Source: Punica granatum
Lineage: Eukaryota; Streptophyta; Magnoliopsida; Myrtales; Lythraceae
NCBI RefSeq assembly: GCF_007655135.1
Contig: NC_045130.1
Span: 4,526,001-4,590,000, forward strand
Direction: 5' to 3'
DNA: 64,000 nucleotides
The notes under the pieces are model-generated. The model was not told the DNA's origin, did not search any database, and saw only the letters and a program-made list of their open reading frames with translations. The position numbers were made by a program, and so were the translations under genes. Shown here in pieces: positions 12,381-25,049 of the stretch (positions are counted from its first letter, which is position 1; each line of letters opens with the position of its first letter).

Positions 12381-13850
12381 AAACACATAATTATGACGGT
12401 CAGCAGGCGGCGCTGTGAAAATCTATTATTACATGTTTTAACCCCGGGCATGCAACACTTGAATTTTAGCCAAACACATAATATATTAGCTCGATTGTGT
12501 GAAAAATTAACAGAAAAACATTTTTTTCAAGGATTTTCAGGTGGTTTAACACGTAAATGACTAGTAGTATATTTGTTTTATAATCGTTGAAACCATCTCC
12601 AAAGCACCATATTAGTTGATTGAAAGAGTTGCACCAAATGGCACGCCAAAGTAGTTGGACTTATTACATTACCTTTCCATTCCATAGTACTAATTTAAGA
12701 GATTGCATTAAAAACAAATAAAGAGAACATAAAATATGAATATATATTATAATTATCATCATTATGTGTGGATGTTTGGATGTCAAAATTCAAATATAAA
12801 TAAATAGGCACACAACGCACATTGGGAAGACTTGGTCTGAAGAAGTCAGCCGGCCCCTCCAATTGCACCCATCAACCCACCCACCATATCCAAATTTCAA
12901 TGTCTGCAAGTAGCATTGCCTACATCCTTGTCAGTTGTCCCAACCAAGGGAGGGTTTGGTCAGTTCCAAGTAAAATTCATATTCAAGATCGGGAAAAAAA
13001 AAAAAAAAAAAAGCTCTTCTGTATATTCTCATTTTCAATTCCTTGATCTTTTATCAACGAAGAACCACACGAGTCCGCTTTACATACGATAGATAGAGTA
13101 TTTACGTATAGCTCGAGTTAAATGCCGAAACAAGCTAGAATCTCGACTTGCCTCAAGAATCCTCTCGCTCTGCTCACGTTGCCATTGAGTATCATTATCT
13201 CATGGATTCTCCTCTTGTGAGTTTCTTTGATGGGTTTTTTTTTTTTTTTTTCTTGTTTTTAATTTTGCAATTTGGTGAATTAATGGATACGCATTGGAAA
13301 ATCAACCCAAAAACCACACCGAGCACAAAGGAAAGGAAAGGAGTTATTGTTATAGAGAGGCGGATCCACCGAAGCCTCGTCTTTACTGCATTCCCATGTA
13401 AGGCCAATCCTCAGCACCTTTGATCGGGTTACCGGCCATACAGAGAGAAAGAGACCGTTGTTGTCTAACGCAATATCGTGATACAACTCGAATTTACTCA
13501 AAGTTCATTTATGACTCCTTTGAATTGTGGGTTATGACGGGTTATATCAAGTTATACGGTGGTGAATTAAGGAGGATTATTATAAAAATACAAGTTGTAT
13601 TGACTAAAGTTCACTTAGAGGCTAGAACGACTGACTATGCTACAATACTATCGACTATAATAATTGAAAATGCAATTAATAAATTCTTTTGTTTGCTCAA
13701 GAAAATGCAATTAAGAAATGGAACGTAGTGCGGTGGATAACACTCTCACTTGATAATTTAGAAATTTCGAGTTCGATTATCATCAATGAACTACTCATAT
13801 TTCTTTATTTAAATTTCTTTTTCATTTTCTTGTACTAATTTCTACCCTTA
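12381..13850. other. Intergenic spacer, no gene seen
   Basis: AT-rich sequence with A homopolymers near 12995-13010 and a T run near 13236-13250. Open frames here (for example 13148-13423 on + and its antisense partner) are short, overlap each other on both strands and show no domain. A SINE-like fragment near 13725 is listed separately. Confidence 0.5.
13725..13805 (+). mobile_element. tRNA-derived SINE-like fragment
   Basis: The segment reads like a pol III promoter: an A-box-like 'tagtgcggtggataacactc' and, about 30 bases on, a B-box-like 'gagttcgattatc'. No poly(A) tail or target-site duplication was found, so it is only a fragment or a chance likeness. A related-looking stretch lies at about 48758-48830. 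Confidence 0.35.
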
Positions 13851-13974
13851 ATCGAAAGGGGGAGGAGGGGGCCAGCAGCGGACGAATATTCCTTTGCGCC
13901 AACAACAATCATCAAAGGTCACCAGTAACCGTGTTTCTTTATTCCGTTGCTTGCCCTTTCCCCAACTAAGCCAC

Positions 13975-14013
<39 letters not shown>

Positions 14014-14882
14014 CCCTGTCTGTTCAGTTTCTTGCTCTTGAACCGGGTCGCGTCTATTCAGTCTCGTCCATTGACGGTTGACCCCCTGAATCACAGCAAT
14101 GAAGAAGACGAGTGAACCCGTCTTCAGTTCGGCGGGATTGATCCCTCTCGAGCAGTGAAATTCTCTTCTTTATGCGGATACCGATCGTCCAGATTCTGGG
14201 TCGTTAAGGTTGATGACGGTTCATGTTTTTGCTGTCGAGTTCTTGGTTTCTTTTCATCTTGTATTGGAATTATCTCCAAGGCCAGTTTACTATTTGCGTT
14301 GTTGATTAGTGTAGTGTCGGAAATCTGGAAGAGTGAGATAGAGATAGCCCTGTATGTATGTTAGCTTGAGTTTAGGCATTACATGGGCAAGAATCATGTT
14401 CTGAAATTGAAAAGTTCTTTGAACTGTTGGAATGATGTCATTTTGAGCTAGCCCTCCAACGTTGAAGGTAGAGAGTATTGAATGTGCCACAGATTGCAGT
14501 CAATGGTTGGTGAACATGACAGTCATCGTCTTCTTTGACCTTTTCATGGGGTTCATCGAGTTTTAATGCCTTGATAGGGCAATTTGTGAGAGAAGCGTCT
14601 GCCCCATCTTTCGATTTGTTTGTTCTTCCCACCTATTTCAAAACAGTACTATGAAGATCGGCTCATTCAATCTCTTTTGCCTGCAGATTTCATGATGTAA
14701 TCCCTATAGGGTGTTGCATGTTTCTTTCTACAATTAGCATCCGTTTATTAAAACTGAGCCTTCCCTGGCGAAGATTATTAATTCGTAGTTTCACTGTATT
14801 GTGTTGTTTACAGTGAGCTTATAACAGAAATAAGGAGCCTTCAAGATGTTCTCATTGTCTGGGTTTAAGAACAGGCCAAAGG
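13851..14882 (+). promoter_or_regulatory. Promoter and 5' leader of the CRLK2-like gene
   Basis: The region holds a (CT)n microsatellite at about 13979-14009, typical of plant 5' UTRs, then about 850 bases without coding potential before the ATG at 14883. A 5' UTR intron is plausible here but its ends were not fixed. Confidence 0.4.
13979..14009 (+). repeat. (CT)n microsatellite
   Basis: Perfect CT dinucleotide repeat of about 15 units in the presumed 5' UTR of the receptor-like kinase gene. Confidence 0.9.
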
Positions 14883-17800
14883 ATGCATCAAGCTGATCTG
14901 ATCGTCATCGGCCTTTCTGTGGGTCTTGCGCTCGGTCTTCTGATAGCTGTACTCATATACTTTGTCATAAGATGGCACAAGAAGCATGCCCATCTCCGCC
15001 GATGCTCCAACGAACGGAGTTTGACAGTTCTTCCCATCCGAATGAACGGAATCGATGCAAGCACCGACTTCAGTGCATCAATCACAAATTCTGTTGCTAA
15101 TTTGGGTAACGAGAAGGAAAGCCAGCAGAAGAAGAATTCTGTGTTCAGTTTCTGGAGTAGTAATCATAATAAAGATTGGCTGACTTCTGCTTCAGGAATA
15201 CCTAGATACCCTTACAAGTAAGTGAAAAGTTCAGATGGCATTTTGCAAACTGAACTTTTTGCTGGTTATTTCTCACACTGGTTAGTTTGGAGTTTATCTA
15301 TGTCTAGATATTTAAAGCAGTCCTTTGTACTTGAATTTCTGAAATCTAAGCATAATGAACCACGTTAGGAATAGGGTGTTTGACTTCTTTAAGATAGGTA
15401 AATAGGATTGAAGATTCTTTTTTTTTTTTGCTAACCCGGGGTGTCCAGGCTTCGCCCGACTAATCCCCGGGGCTCTGTGAACCCCCGGCGGCACACAGAG
15501 CGGGTAATCACGCCAAAGGTGCTCCGGTGGCTCCAAGGGGATTCGATCCCCGGGATTTGGTGCAAACTTAGGCGCACCTTAACCACTAGGCCAAACCACT
15601 TGGGGTTAGGATTGAAGATTCTTAGCAGAACTAGAATGCATCCCACATCTAGATTCTACTTCTAATTCTGCGACTGTCAATCTGGGCTGTTGATAGAAGA
15701 AGTGCTTTTTCAGATGAATGCTTAATACGTTCTACAGTGGTAGTGACTGTTTCTCTTAATACTTAAATTCACAAATTTATCCTCTTATAATTTGGCGTTA
15801 GATCTGCAGACTATTCTAGACATGTACTGAAAAGAAACAAACAGGAAAGCTAGACAGAATTACTATTGAATTAGAGCGGAGACCTGTATATGTTCAGTTA
15901 GAAAACAAAGTAAAGTGCATACTAACTAAACTGTACTATTAAAACTAAATGTTATGCTTGTTCCTTCACTCTTTAGAATCTTTCCTTATGTCCTTAGTTG
16001 AAGGCGACGAAGTTGTAGAGTACTGATATTTGTCGGAAGATGAATCCATTCTTGCTGTTGAAAATTGCTTATGCTACATATGAACCGATAATTATTACAA
16101 TACCCTAGATTTTATATAGTAAATGCTTTATGGAATTTTACAAATTTTGCAGGGACATTCAAAAAGCTACACTGAATTTCACGACTATTGTAGGGCAAGG
16201 ATCATTTGGTCCTGTATATAAAGCTACAATGGCGACGGGAGAAATTTTTGCTGTAAAGGTGCTTGCTTCTGACTCGAAACAGGGGGAAAAGGAGTTTCAG
16301 ACAGAGGTACCTATGCTCCTTGTCTGAACACCATGCATGAAAAGAACATGAGAGAGATCAAAAGGGAAATGTTGTCCTCCCTATTAATTTCTGCATGCAG
16401 AATGTGTTTGGTGTACTGGGTAGCGCTTCTAAACTGAAGTTCGGTCTCGAGGTTTATGTGGGGCTTTGATTCAATGCTGTCAATTCTAGAATCTTCTGAG
16501 ATGCATTACTTGTCTTAAATTTCCTCCTGTTTAATGACAAAAGCTCCAGTGTTATATGTTCTATTGGCACTGCTAAAGTAGACTCGAGTATTGTGGGAAT
16601 AAGCTAAATTGGTGCATCTGGCAAAACTTTACAAACATTTCAGATGTGCAATAATCAAGGAATGAGAATAGGAAGGAAATCTTGACAAATTAAGAACTAA
16701 GAACTGCCCTTGAATTTCGTACAGAAACGACCTTACCTATCTAATCTGTATGATTTATCAAGCTGATGTTTTTTGAGTTTACAGAAGCCATTCCGTCAAG
16801 ATCAGACAGTGGTGAATGGAACATGCTTGCCCAATTTCCCACCATCGACTTCTAATATTACTGTTTACACTTTTGAAGGTCTCTTTACTCGGAAGGTTAC
16901 ATCACAGGAATCTAGTGAATCTTACGGGCTATTGCATTGATAAAGGACAGCATATGTTAGTCTATGAGTTCATGAGTAATGGAAGCTTGGCACACCTCCT
17001 ATATTGTAAGTTCTTCAGCGTCAAGGAGTCCATCTCAAAATCTACTTGCTGGATATGCTGTATAATTATTGGATCTCACACTTGCATGAGAACTTGGGAA
17101 GATCATAATTCTCTTTACACGAGTGGATATTTCAGTGGATGTGACATGCAAAATTTTGAACTTCTTCCATCTCAATTAAACTTTAACCAGAGATTCCTCA
17201 AGCTAGAACCTTTACCTTTCCAATTCATCAGTCACTCATTTTTACCTGCTGCATGTCCACGCAGCTGAAGATGCTCGGGTTTTGAGTTGGGAAGAAAGAC
17301 TTCAGATCGCTCTTGACATATCTCATGGAATTGAATACCTTCATGAAGGGGTATGTGTTATTGACTGTTCTAGTCTCTCGTTTCCTCGTAGGAAGATGGA
17401 TTCCTTGACAGTTGAAATATTCTGTTTTTGAGTAGGCAGTCCCACCAGTCATACATCGCGACTTGAAGTCTGCCAATATCTTGTTGGACCGATATATGAG
17501 AGCTAAGGTGAGATAGCATTGGGGAACATCTTTATTGCTCAATGTTTGCGTGTTAATAACTCCTTCTTCACCATCATAACTATTCAAATAAGAGCAGAAT
17601 GGGACAGGAAGTGGCGAAATTATCTTGGTCAGGTCTTGGAAACAGATTGAAATGCGTGTTGCATGGGATCATTATGAACTGGAAAGACCAGCTAGTTTGT
17701 AGAAAGAAATCAAGACATCCCTTTTTTTTTTCCCCCTATGAACTTAATCAGATAATGTCCATAATTTCTAGTTGGACCAAACCATCAGGTTCGCATATAG

Positions 17801-18673
17801 CTTGACCAATCATTTTTTAGTCAGGTTGTGGTAACAATGGCTACTCTTCCTTTCCGAAGTGAGTTTGTTGGACTCTTTCCTTTTTCCTTTTTAATAGGTC
17901 GCTGACTTTGGGCTATCAAAAGAAGAGGTGTTTGATGGCCGGAACTCTGGACTGAAAGGGACATATGGGTACATAGATCCCGTCTACATTTCCACAAACA
18001 AGTTCACCATGAAGAGCGACATATACAGCTTCGGAGTTATCATCTTTGAGCTCATCACAGCGATCCACCCTCATCAGAACTTGATGGAATACGTTAATCT
18101 TGTAAGCATTATCATTGCTTTTTTTTTTTTACTTGCTACGTGTGTTATTCTTATTACACCGCGTAGGCAAAATTGAGAGTTACAGATCTAGTTGCCTGAG
18201 GATAGTTCTTTCGTGTGTTATGGTAGATTTTGGATGAGTCATTTTCAAAACATGGAAGGCATGTTTTTGCTCTTTTCCACTAAGGTTTCTTTCAGCATAC
18301 ATGCAAGGCTTTCAGATTCAATGAGTAACATGGCGCCCTCTCATAAGTACGTATTTGTTTCTCCCTTTGAAAGGCTTCAATGAGTCCAGATGGAGTTGAC
18401 GAAATCCTTGACAAGAGACTCGCTGGAGAGTGCAACCTCGATGAGGCGAGGAGACTAGCGGACATTGCTCGGAGATGCTTGCACAGGCTGCCGAGAAAGC
18501 GCCCATCGGTCGCGGAGATCTCACAGGCAATACACAAGATACTACAGAAGAAACGCCTCACGAAAGAAGACACCCTTTCATTTGCAATGAGCGATATCTC
18601 TCGAACTGTAAGCCGAATAGAGAACCAGCAAGTAGAGTTGAGCAGGATTGCCAGCGTGAAGGAGAAAGATTAA
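14883..18673 (+). CDS. CRLK2: Calcium/calmodulin-regulated receptor-like kinase, CRLK2-type
   Basis: Seven exons (14883-15217, 16153-16306, 16879-17005, 17265-17350, 17436-17507, 17898-18101, 18374-18673) splice in phase to 425 residues. The protein has almost no ectodomain: 'MHQAD' leads straight into a membrane helix (about residues 6-29), then a basic cytosolic linker. The kinase domain starts near residue 113. The Gly loop GQGSFG is at 126-131, the ATP-site Lys at 147 (AVKV), the catalytic HRDLKSAN at 241-248 and the ADFGLSK motif at 260-266, so all key residues are present. A C-terminal tail '[20 protein letters not shown]' matches the CRLK2 tail. CRLK1/2 are plasma-membrane, Ca/calmodulin-linked kinases acting in cold signalling through the MEKK1 cascade. 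Exon 1 matches the CRLK2 start, supporting the ATG at 14883. A SINE sits in intron 1. Confidence 0.93.
15403..15623 (-). mobile_element. tRNA-derived SINE in intron 1 of the CRLK2-like gene
   Basis: The element body is 15420-15606 and lies antisense to the host gene. Read on the minus strand it opens with the A box 'tggcctagtggttaaggtgc' and has the B box 'gggatcgaatccc' about 30 bases later, then a GC-rich body, and ends in an A run (T run on +, 15420-15430). It is flanked by a perfect 17-bp target-site duplication, TAGGATTGAAGATTCTT, at 15403-15419 and 15607-15623. The layout resembles plant Au-type SINEs, although the family name is my inference. The perfect duplication points to a fairly recent insertion. 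Confidence 0.9.
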
Positions 18674-20244
18674 ATGAATCAGAGTGTAGCTTTTTCCTCC
18701 TTTCTGTCTCGACAACATTTTGATAGTATTAGCAATGAATATATGAATATCTTAGTAGAAGTTAGTTCAAACTTAAGCAAAATAGAGCAATTTAAAAGTC
18801 TTAAGCCTTTTGTTTTCGAACTTTTCCCAGGGCCATTCCGGAGGTAGCTGATAAAGCTCAACTCGTACAGTTTGATCTGGACAGTTGATATGTGCTCCGA
18901 GCCGAATTATTCTCCGAAGATAAAGTTCATAGCAAACACATCATAACTCCGGCAATTTGGATCTAATGGATCTTATTTTATTAGATGCCAAACCTATCAT
19001 CAAGATAAAAAAAAAAACAATCCTATATCAATATCCTTATCCTAAAGCATCTCAAGTCATGTCTCAATGTACTTTGGAACCGACAATTCGAAGGCGAAAA
19101 ACTCTAAGCAGAAATGATGTTCAAATCCTGAGAATCTTAATACATTTTTTTGTAGCCTTATGATGTAATTCGAGAGGTAGTACGAGAATTATCAAATGGC
19201 TGATCCACCCAGTATAAGATATTTGGGTGAAATCATGAATATTTCCTGTCATGCTGTGTCCAGTCAAGGGAAGAATGTCATTAATGATGCAAAACAGTTC
19301 ATGGGGAGTCCCCTGTACTTGACAACCACCCACAAAGGTACCCAACATTCTCGGTCTCCTTTGTAAAGGGCAAAAGGAACTTAACAGAAACTCCAAAAGC
19401 ACTATGTGGGTCCAGAACTAACAAAAGAGGTTGGTACCATGTCCCTAATCCATCTCGATTCACCCTTTCGTTCGGTTTAGTGGAATCGTTTTAAAAAATG
19501 CCGAGACAGCGGATATCGATCATTCAGCTCTTTAATTCAGTGAATGGAATTATTGCTACGTGGGTCCACATTGATGTTAAAGAAAGAAGAGGTGCTCGTG
19601 AGTTGGTATGTAAACATATTCCATAGCTCGTACTCGAGAATCATCGTGGTTTGGAATGTAAAGAACGGGCGATAAACCAGCGACCGCAATCATTATGAGT
19701 CCAGTATACACCCCTCCAATCGAATCAACCAAGTTTCCTTTCTTTCATCATAGTTGTCCGTTTTCCGAAATAAGCCTCAATGTAATGATGTATTTTGCAT
19801 TCTTTAGCAAGGAACCAACATCAGGCAATAGTAATTCCCACAGATATAATTCTTACCGGTCATTGCTGAGGAGATTAATGGGGAGACTAACAGCCGCTAA
19901 CCAATGCAGTAGCTTCCCAGGTCCAATCTTTATATTCTTACACTTGCAGAGTGCCCAAACAGAGAATGAGCTAAAGAAAGAACACGCATTACGATTCAAC
20001 TCGTACTGTTAAATTGTCCCCGAGCGTTTTAAACAAGAGCACAATAAACAGATGAGGTATGTATAACAGGAAACCTCACTTAATTTGCATATCTCTACGA
20101 ATATTTCTTCTTGCTCTCATCTTTTCGTGGTACCAATCTTATTCTTATTCTTATCGACACAGCAAAGACAGAGACAACGGAAAACATAAAACAGTAGTTA
20201 AGCCATATGTCTTTCATTACCATCGGGTTTAGGATTAATGTCCT
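18674..20244. other. Convergent spacer between CRLK2-like and PI4K gamma genes
   Basis: Holds the 3' UTRs of both flanking genes, which point toward each other. No further gene was found. The open frame at 19695-20012 has no recognisable domain. Confidence 0.5.
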
Positions 20245-22140
20245 TCAGAATTGGCAGGAGGTCCCGAGCCTCTGCCTCTGCCTCTGACCAACACTCGCAG
20301 GTTTACGATTAGAAAAGGCATGATGCAGCAACTTCTGAAAGTTCTCCAGGTACTGAGCCCAGTCCGGTTCGTTCATGTCGCCAAATTTCACGAAACTGGT
20401 ATTTGCAGAAACCTGCTCATTGACGCTCCTATTTCCAGATGAAGCACCAGATGAATGGCTGCCTTTCTGTGATACTCCGCCAAGCTGCCAACTTTTCTCT
20501 TCGAGTTGGGCACCTTTCACCCACTTTGACAGCTTCTGCACAGTGGGTTCCTGGTTTGTACTTTCAGCGAAATCATTTCCCCCTGAATCTCTCTCATCCT
20601 TCTCACTCTCAGCTTCCTCTTCTGCCTCATCGACACTCTCCTCTAGCTTGGATAGTGGATTTCGGCCATTTCCGCATTTTGACCTGAACCATGAGTTTCC
20701 GCTTGCCAGCTTCTCTACGTGAGCAGTCCAGTCTGAATTATAATCATCCTCAGAGTCCACCTCGAACTGAAACTGCTCATTCTCTTCTGACGCAACCTCC
20801 TCACTCACTGCTGTTTCTCTCTTGTCTAATAGCATCCTCGCCTCAATGCATATAAACTCGAGCTCACTTGGCTTCTCATCATGGCCCCGAAACTCTCTAC
20901 TTATCATCTCACCAATCTCAGCAAGACAGAGCCCAAAGGATGCTGCTTCCTTCAAGAAAATCGTGCAAATGACTAAGACACGAATGCAAGCCTCCCGTAT
21001 CATGGGAAGCTCCATCCTGAGCATTTCAGAGTCTCGAATGGGGTCGAGATTCTCTATATACCTCAGCTCATCTTCTGAGAAAGGGATTGATGCCTGTGGC
21101 CAGTGGATCCACTCAAAATATGGGTCCTCCAAGCTTTCCGGGAGGCAAAGGCCATGGTCGATAGGAACAAGTTCTACCTGTGAAAAGTTCCCAGCCCCAT
21201 CGGGCTTCCTCACTAGAAGGTTCCCTGCATGTCTGTCTGTGTTCAGAATCCGAATATCTAAAATCCCAATCCTGTGCACATCAGAAACAGGAAAGCTCGA
21301 TGTCCCATGATCACTAGCATCACAATCATGAGGGATGAACTGCTGCAACGAAGCAATCTTGCTAACCTGTCTACTACTCAGAGGATTCTTGCCCCCTTTC
21401 ACCCCATCATTGACATTAAAAATCGAGTGAGACACCTTCACAATGGCAGTAAAGGGCACGTTGGCAAAATGGTCAAAGTCAAGGAGGTAGGCTGCGACTT
21501 CTCTATAACCAGTCTCCCCAACACGCACTGAACGTTTCAATCCTGGTTGCCCAAGAGCTTTACCGACAAAACCTTTAGGGTTATTGGGAGCATAAGGCTC
21601 CTCATCAGTTGGCTTCACAATTGCAGCATTTTCTCCGTGGCAATTCCTAAAATAATATGCACCTCCTAGACCACCATGAACAGGAACCGGATCAATTCCA
21701 TTCTTCATAGCCTTTACGATTTCTTTGATCAATTGTTTTGACCATGCAGATGGAGTTGGACAACTTAATATTTCGATTGGACCGCTCCGATCCCTCTGCT
21801 GAAGATCTTTCCCTGTGGGTGAGAGACACGGAGTGGAAGAGCTTCTGTGCATTAAATTCCGTGCAAGAAGAAGAGGAGAATCATTTCTAACTGTGCTTAA
21901 ATCATTCTTTAAAATCATATCTCCATACAGCAATGAGCACTCATCAGTTGGAACGTTGAGAGCAAGCTGCAATCTCCTTTTCACAGTGTGAGCATTGTCA
22001 CTCCTTTCCAACTCTATACCCATAACACAGCCAGTTTCAGTTTGCACAAAAACTCGCCTTCTAGCAGAGGGCTTGCTGTCCATTCCATTACTCCCACGAT
22101 ACTCACCATTCAGAGGCCCTCTAAAGGCAGCAGCTGCCAT
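20245..22140 (-). CDS. PI4KG7: Phosphatidylinositol 4-kinase gamma with one ubiquitin-like domain
   Basis: The coding region is a single uninterrupted exon of 631 residues. Residues 28-93 form a ubiquitin-like domain ('VFVQTETGCVMGIELERSDN' onward). The PI3/PI4-kinase fold follows from about residue 155: Gly-rich 'HGGLGGAYYF' at 155-164, likely ATP-site Lys176 in AIVKP, catalytic NTDRHAGN at 300-307 and the metal-binding IDHG at 327-330. The tail is acidic and Ser-rich and ends in the conserved 'DWAQYLENFQKLLHHAF'. One UBL, not two, places it with Arabidopsis PI4K gamma 5-7 rather than gamma 3/4. Members of this class have mainly shown protein kinase activity; lipid kinase activity is doubtful for several. 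An intronless CDS is usual for this class, with introns in the 5' UTR. The ATG at 22140 opens the known-type N terminus. Confidence 0.93.
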   Translation of the reverse strand: MAAAAFRGPLNGEYRGSNGMDSKPSARRRVFVQTETGCVMGIELERSDNAHTVKRRLQLALNVPTDECSLLYGDMILKNDLSTVRNDSPLLLARNLMHRSSSTPCLSPTGKDLQQRDRSGPIEILSCPTPSAWSKQLIKEIVKAMKNGIDPVPVHGGLGGAYYFRNCHGENAAIVKPTDEEPYAPNNPKGFVGKALGQPGLKRSVRVGETGYREVAAYLLDFDHFANVPFTAIVKVSHSIFNVNDGVKGGKNPLSSRQVSKIASLQQFIPHDCDASDHGTSSFPVSDVHRIGILDIRILNTDRHAGNLLVRKPDGAGNFSQVELVPIDHGLCLPESLEDPYFEWIHWPQASIPFSEDELRYIENLDPIRDSEMLRMELPMIREACIRVLVICTIFLKEAASFGLCLAEIGEMISREFRGHDEKPSELEFICIEARMLLDKRETAVSEEVASEENEQFQFEVDSEDDYNSDWTAHVEKLASGNSWFRSKCGNGRNPLSKLEESVDEAEEEAESEKDERDSGGNDFAESTNQEPTVQKLSKWVKGAQLEEKSWQLGGVSQKGSHSSGASSGNRSVNEQVSANTSFVKFGDMNEPDWAQYLENFQKLLHHAFSNRKPASVGQRQRQRLGTSCQF

Positions 22141-24120
22141 CTTGTTATTTACAGATATGTCCAGATCAGGGAACGTGGAAGGGTGAGGAGAAGTGGCAGA
22201 TCACTTCACTGGCAGCAGAGAAGGCGACAGCGGAGAGCTTATCTCTCAAGCAGACGCCTAACTCAAATAACTGGAGTTCAGAGATGTTTGCACAGAAGTA
22301 AACCATATCAACTCTTTTAAGAGTTAATCCGAGTCTGCATATCTTACATCTGAGCAGATACGGCAGTGAAGCAGATGAAATATCAAAGATAAGTGGCTAC
22401 ATTGGAAAGCTTCCTCTGATGCACACTATAAGAAAAGAAGAAACTTTAATTAGCAAGCAAAATAAAGAATTTGAATTCAGGCCCTAAAATAAAAATTTTT
22501 ATTGCCATTTCAGTGGAAAAGATAAGATTCCTCAAAAGTTAACCGAAAATTTGCTGTGTTAGCTGTCACTGATCTATAAGGGATCAAAATCAATTTAATG
22601 CCTTCACAATTTATGGATGAAAGCCACTCTTGCAGTTATTCTCATTACATCAAATCTTCCAAAAGCTTCAAAGAAGTGGGGTGGATTGCATAATCCAGTA
22701 GTTCTCCATCACTCTTTATCTACTTAATCCCGAAAAAATTTCTTATATCAACTCAAAGTACAAGAGCACCCATAGGGGGTCTAAGAAGGTTCAAATTTGA
22801 TATTTGATATCTATAGTACCTTTCGCCAAAGGTTCCCAGCCTCTGCTCTTTGATTACTATCATCACCTAAAACTAGGCTTCTTCAGGACAAAGCTCAGAT
22901 TCAGTAATGGAAAAAAAGGACTAAGACACCGAGACAAATAAAGACATTTGGTTTCTGTTAGCAAGGTATAAAGTTCTTGCCTTGAATTAGCCCAAAGTAA
23001 GATAATCAGAAGCAGATCTCAATTCAAGGGTAAATCAAAGGATTCCTGTGAGTGAACCACTAAAGCCTCTGGCCTTCCCTAATGCTCTTTTCTTGAGAAG
23101 ATCAGCTACTTATGAAAACATCGAAGGAAAAAAAAAAAGTACCCAAATTCCAGAGTCATGAGAGATCAATCTTATCTGAAGTCGCTCATATGACCTGAAT
23201 CGGCATGATCAGGGGATAAAATAAATTAGTTTTCTAGGCAAAAGGCAAAAGGGTATAACTTGAGTAGATGGCGAAGTATAGCGAAGTACATCAGGAATAA
23301 AATATTGTTCTTTTACTTACTGGATCACATCACTAGAAATGGCAGACCAGAAAGGGGAAAAGGCGGACACCACCTCACCACAAAGAAAGGACAGAACAGA
23401 TCATAGTTGAAAATGGTCAAATCTCGGCACACAGAATAAGATCAATGGCGCCGAACTTCATATGATTTTCAACAACTGATGATAAACCGAATCGAAGGTC
23501 AAAATCAGTGTAATCCGCCATCTCAATCAGAAACCTCCCGCTGAAACTTGCAGCTGCAAGCACGGATTCGGTTCTAGGAATTCTCAGACATCAACACCAA
23601 TAAACAAAGCCGCAGAGACTTGGTGCTTCGCTCGAAGATGAGAAATCGACAAAATTTAGTTCCCAGAGGATAGATTTTCGTCACAATAGAAAGTGAAACT
23701 GTGGTGGATATGGAACGAACTGACAGGAAATGAAATCTGAGGTATCAGAGGTCACTCATGAAAGGCGAAAACGACGGATGGGATGGGGTGACGGCGAATT
23801 CTGGAGGCCACAGAAACGAAATCAGCACGAAAGCCGCGAGAAACGCCGAGTTTCACCGCTTTTCGGAGATTTTCAGCATCCAAACATAAGAGCAGAGGAT
23901 CGTTTCGATGATCAGAGAGCGAGCAAGCAAGCAGGCACCAATGGCGGGGGGAGCAGAATCAGGACTCACCGGAGACTTCAGGGAGATCGGAGATCGGCGG
24001 ACGCCGCCATGGAGGGGCGGGATTCGCCGGAGGGGAGGGCCGAGATCGGACGGTGGGGCGAGTGGGGAGGGAGAGTATAGGGAGCCGAGACGCTCTTGAT
24101 GAGTGTCAGTCGTCACACAC
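22141..24120 (-). promoter_or_regulatory. Long 5' leader with probable UTR introns and promoter of the PI4K gamma gene
   Basis: Upstream of the ATG there is about 2 kb without a gene on either strand. GC-rich leader-like sequence at about 23880-24110, next to an AT-rich stretch, looks like the first non-coding exon. The intervening 22.2-23.7 kb has intron-like composition. Exact splice sites were not fixed. Confidence 0.4.
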
Positions 24121-24589
24121 TCCCTCGCCTTACTCGCGCTCTTTGGGGGGTATTTAGAGGAAAGAGAGGAAGCAGCAGTTGACGGTTCCGTTAAACTCCA
24201 TTTCAAAAAAGATGACGGAGATTTGGGGGGTTTTAACGACTTTCTTCATTGCCGGGAAAGAGAGGGAATCATCCTCTGGACCGATCCCACCGTAAGCCCA
24301 ATTCCGCAGGCTATAGGCTTCCCTGGGCCCATTTCTACAGATCATCCACTGCAATGATATGGCACGTAATATATAGCCGGGGTGAGATCCGTATGACCTC
24401 GCCGGAGCTCCGTTCGGCCTCTGATGGCCCACCAAAGATATGGCGCAATGACAGTGGCAGCGAAAGTTCGAGAATGACTTACAGAAACTAATATATTAGT
24501 AATTTTTCGTGAACATCATTTTAGGTGGCTTCTTAACTTGAACAATAAAACTATTTATGTTAATTGTCGCTCGTAATAGTTTGTGCCAT
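24121..24589. other. Spacer upstream of the small-gene duplication
   Basis: Probably contains the PI4K gamma core promoter (reading left) at its start. No gene or repeat was recognised in the remainder. Confidence 0.4.
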
Positions 24590-24907
24590 GAACAAAATTC
24601 AATGGGCTATGATCGATTCCATATGCTGGGAAGTGACCTCGAAACGCAGGTGGAATGCTTCTCGAATAATTAGCCACATTTTTAATGTGCAGGAGTTGTT
24701 GACGTAATTGAAATGTAAGCAGTGTCCTGTCGGCTTAATATATACCTTGCTGATGAAGTATGAGGAACTGACTAGACCGTCTTAGCATGTTGACTTGCTT
24801 TTTGACATTTCCATGGAGGAAAAGGGAGAACAGAGAGATGTTTCGGAGAAACCGAGGGAAACGAAACCGCCATGGCTGCCTTCCTTGATCATCAAGAAAT
24901 TCTGCTC

Positions 24908-24920
24908 TATATATAAATAT
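24908..24920 (+). promoter_or_regulatory. TATA box of small gene 1
   Basis: TATATATAAATAT lies about 140 bases upstream of the ATG at 25050. The duplicate has a TATAAATA at the equivalent place (26187). Confidence 0.55.
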
Positions 24921-25049
24921 GCATATATAATCTTATTATTAGCAATTCAGACCAAATCAAACTCAGAACAAATCAGCCAACAAAATTCTGCAATATTCTA
25001 GTCCTTCAGCCAAACAGCCCCTAAATTTTGCTGCAGCTAGAAAAGCACC

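Noticed and set aside
15535..15600. tRNA gene on the minus strand
   Set aside because: The A and B boxes belong to a SINE with an A tail and target-site duplication; the cloverleaf around them is not complete.
20375..21310. Plus-strand open frames within the PI4K gamma gene
   Set aside because: They are antisense shadows of a strongly recognisable kinase exon.
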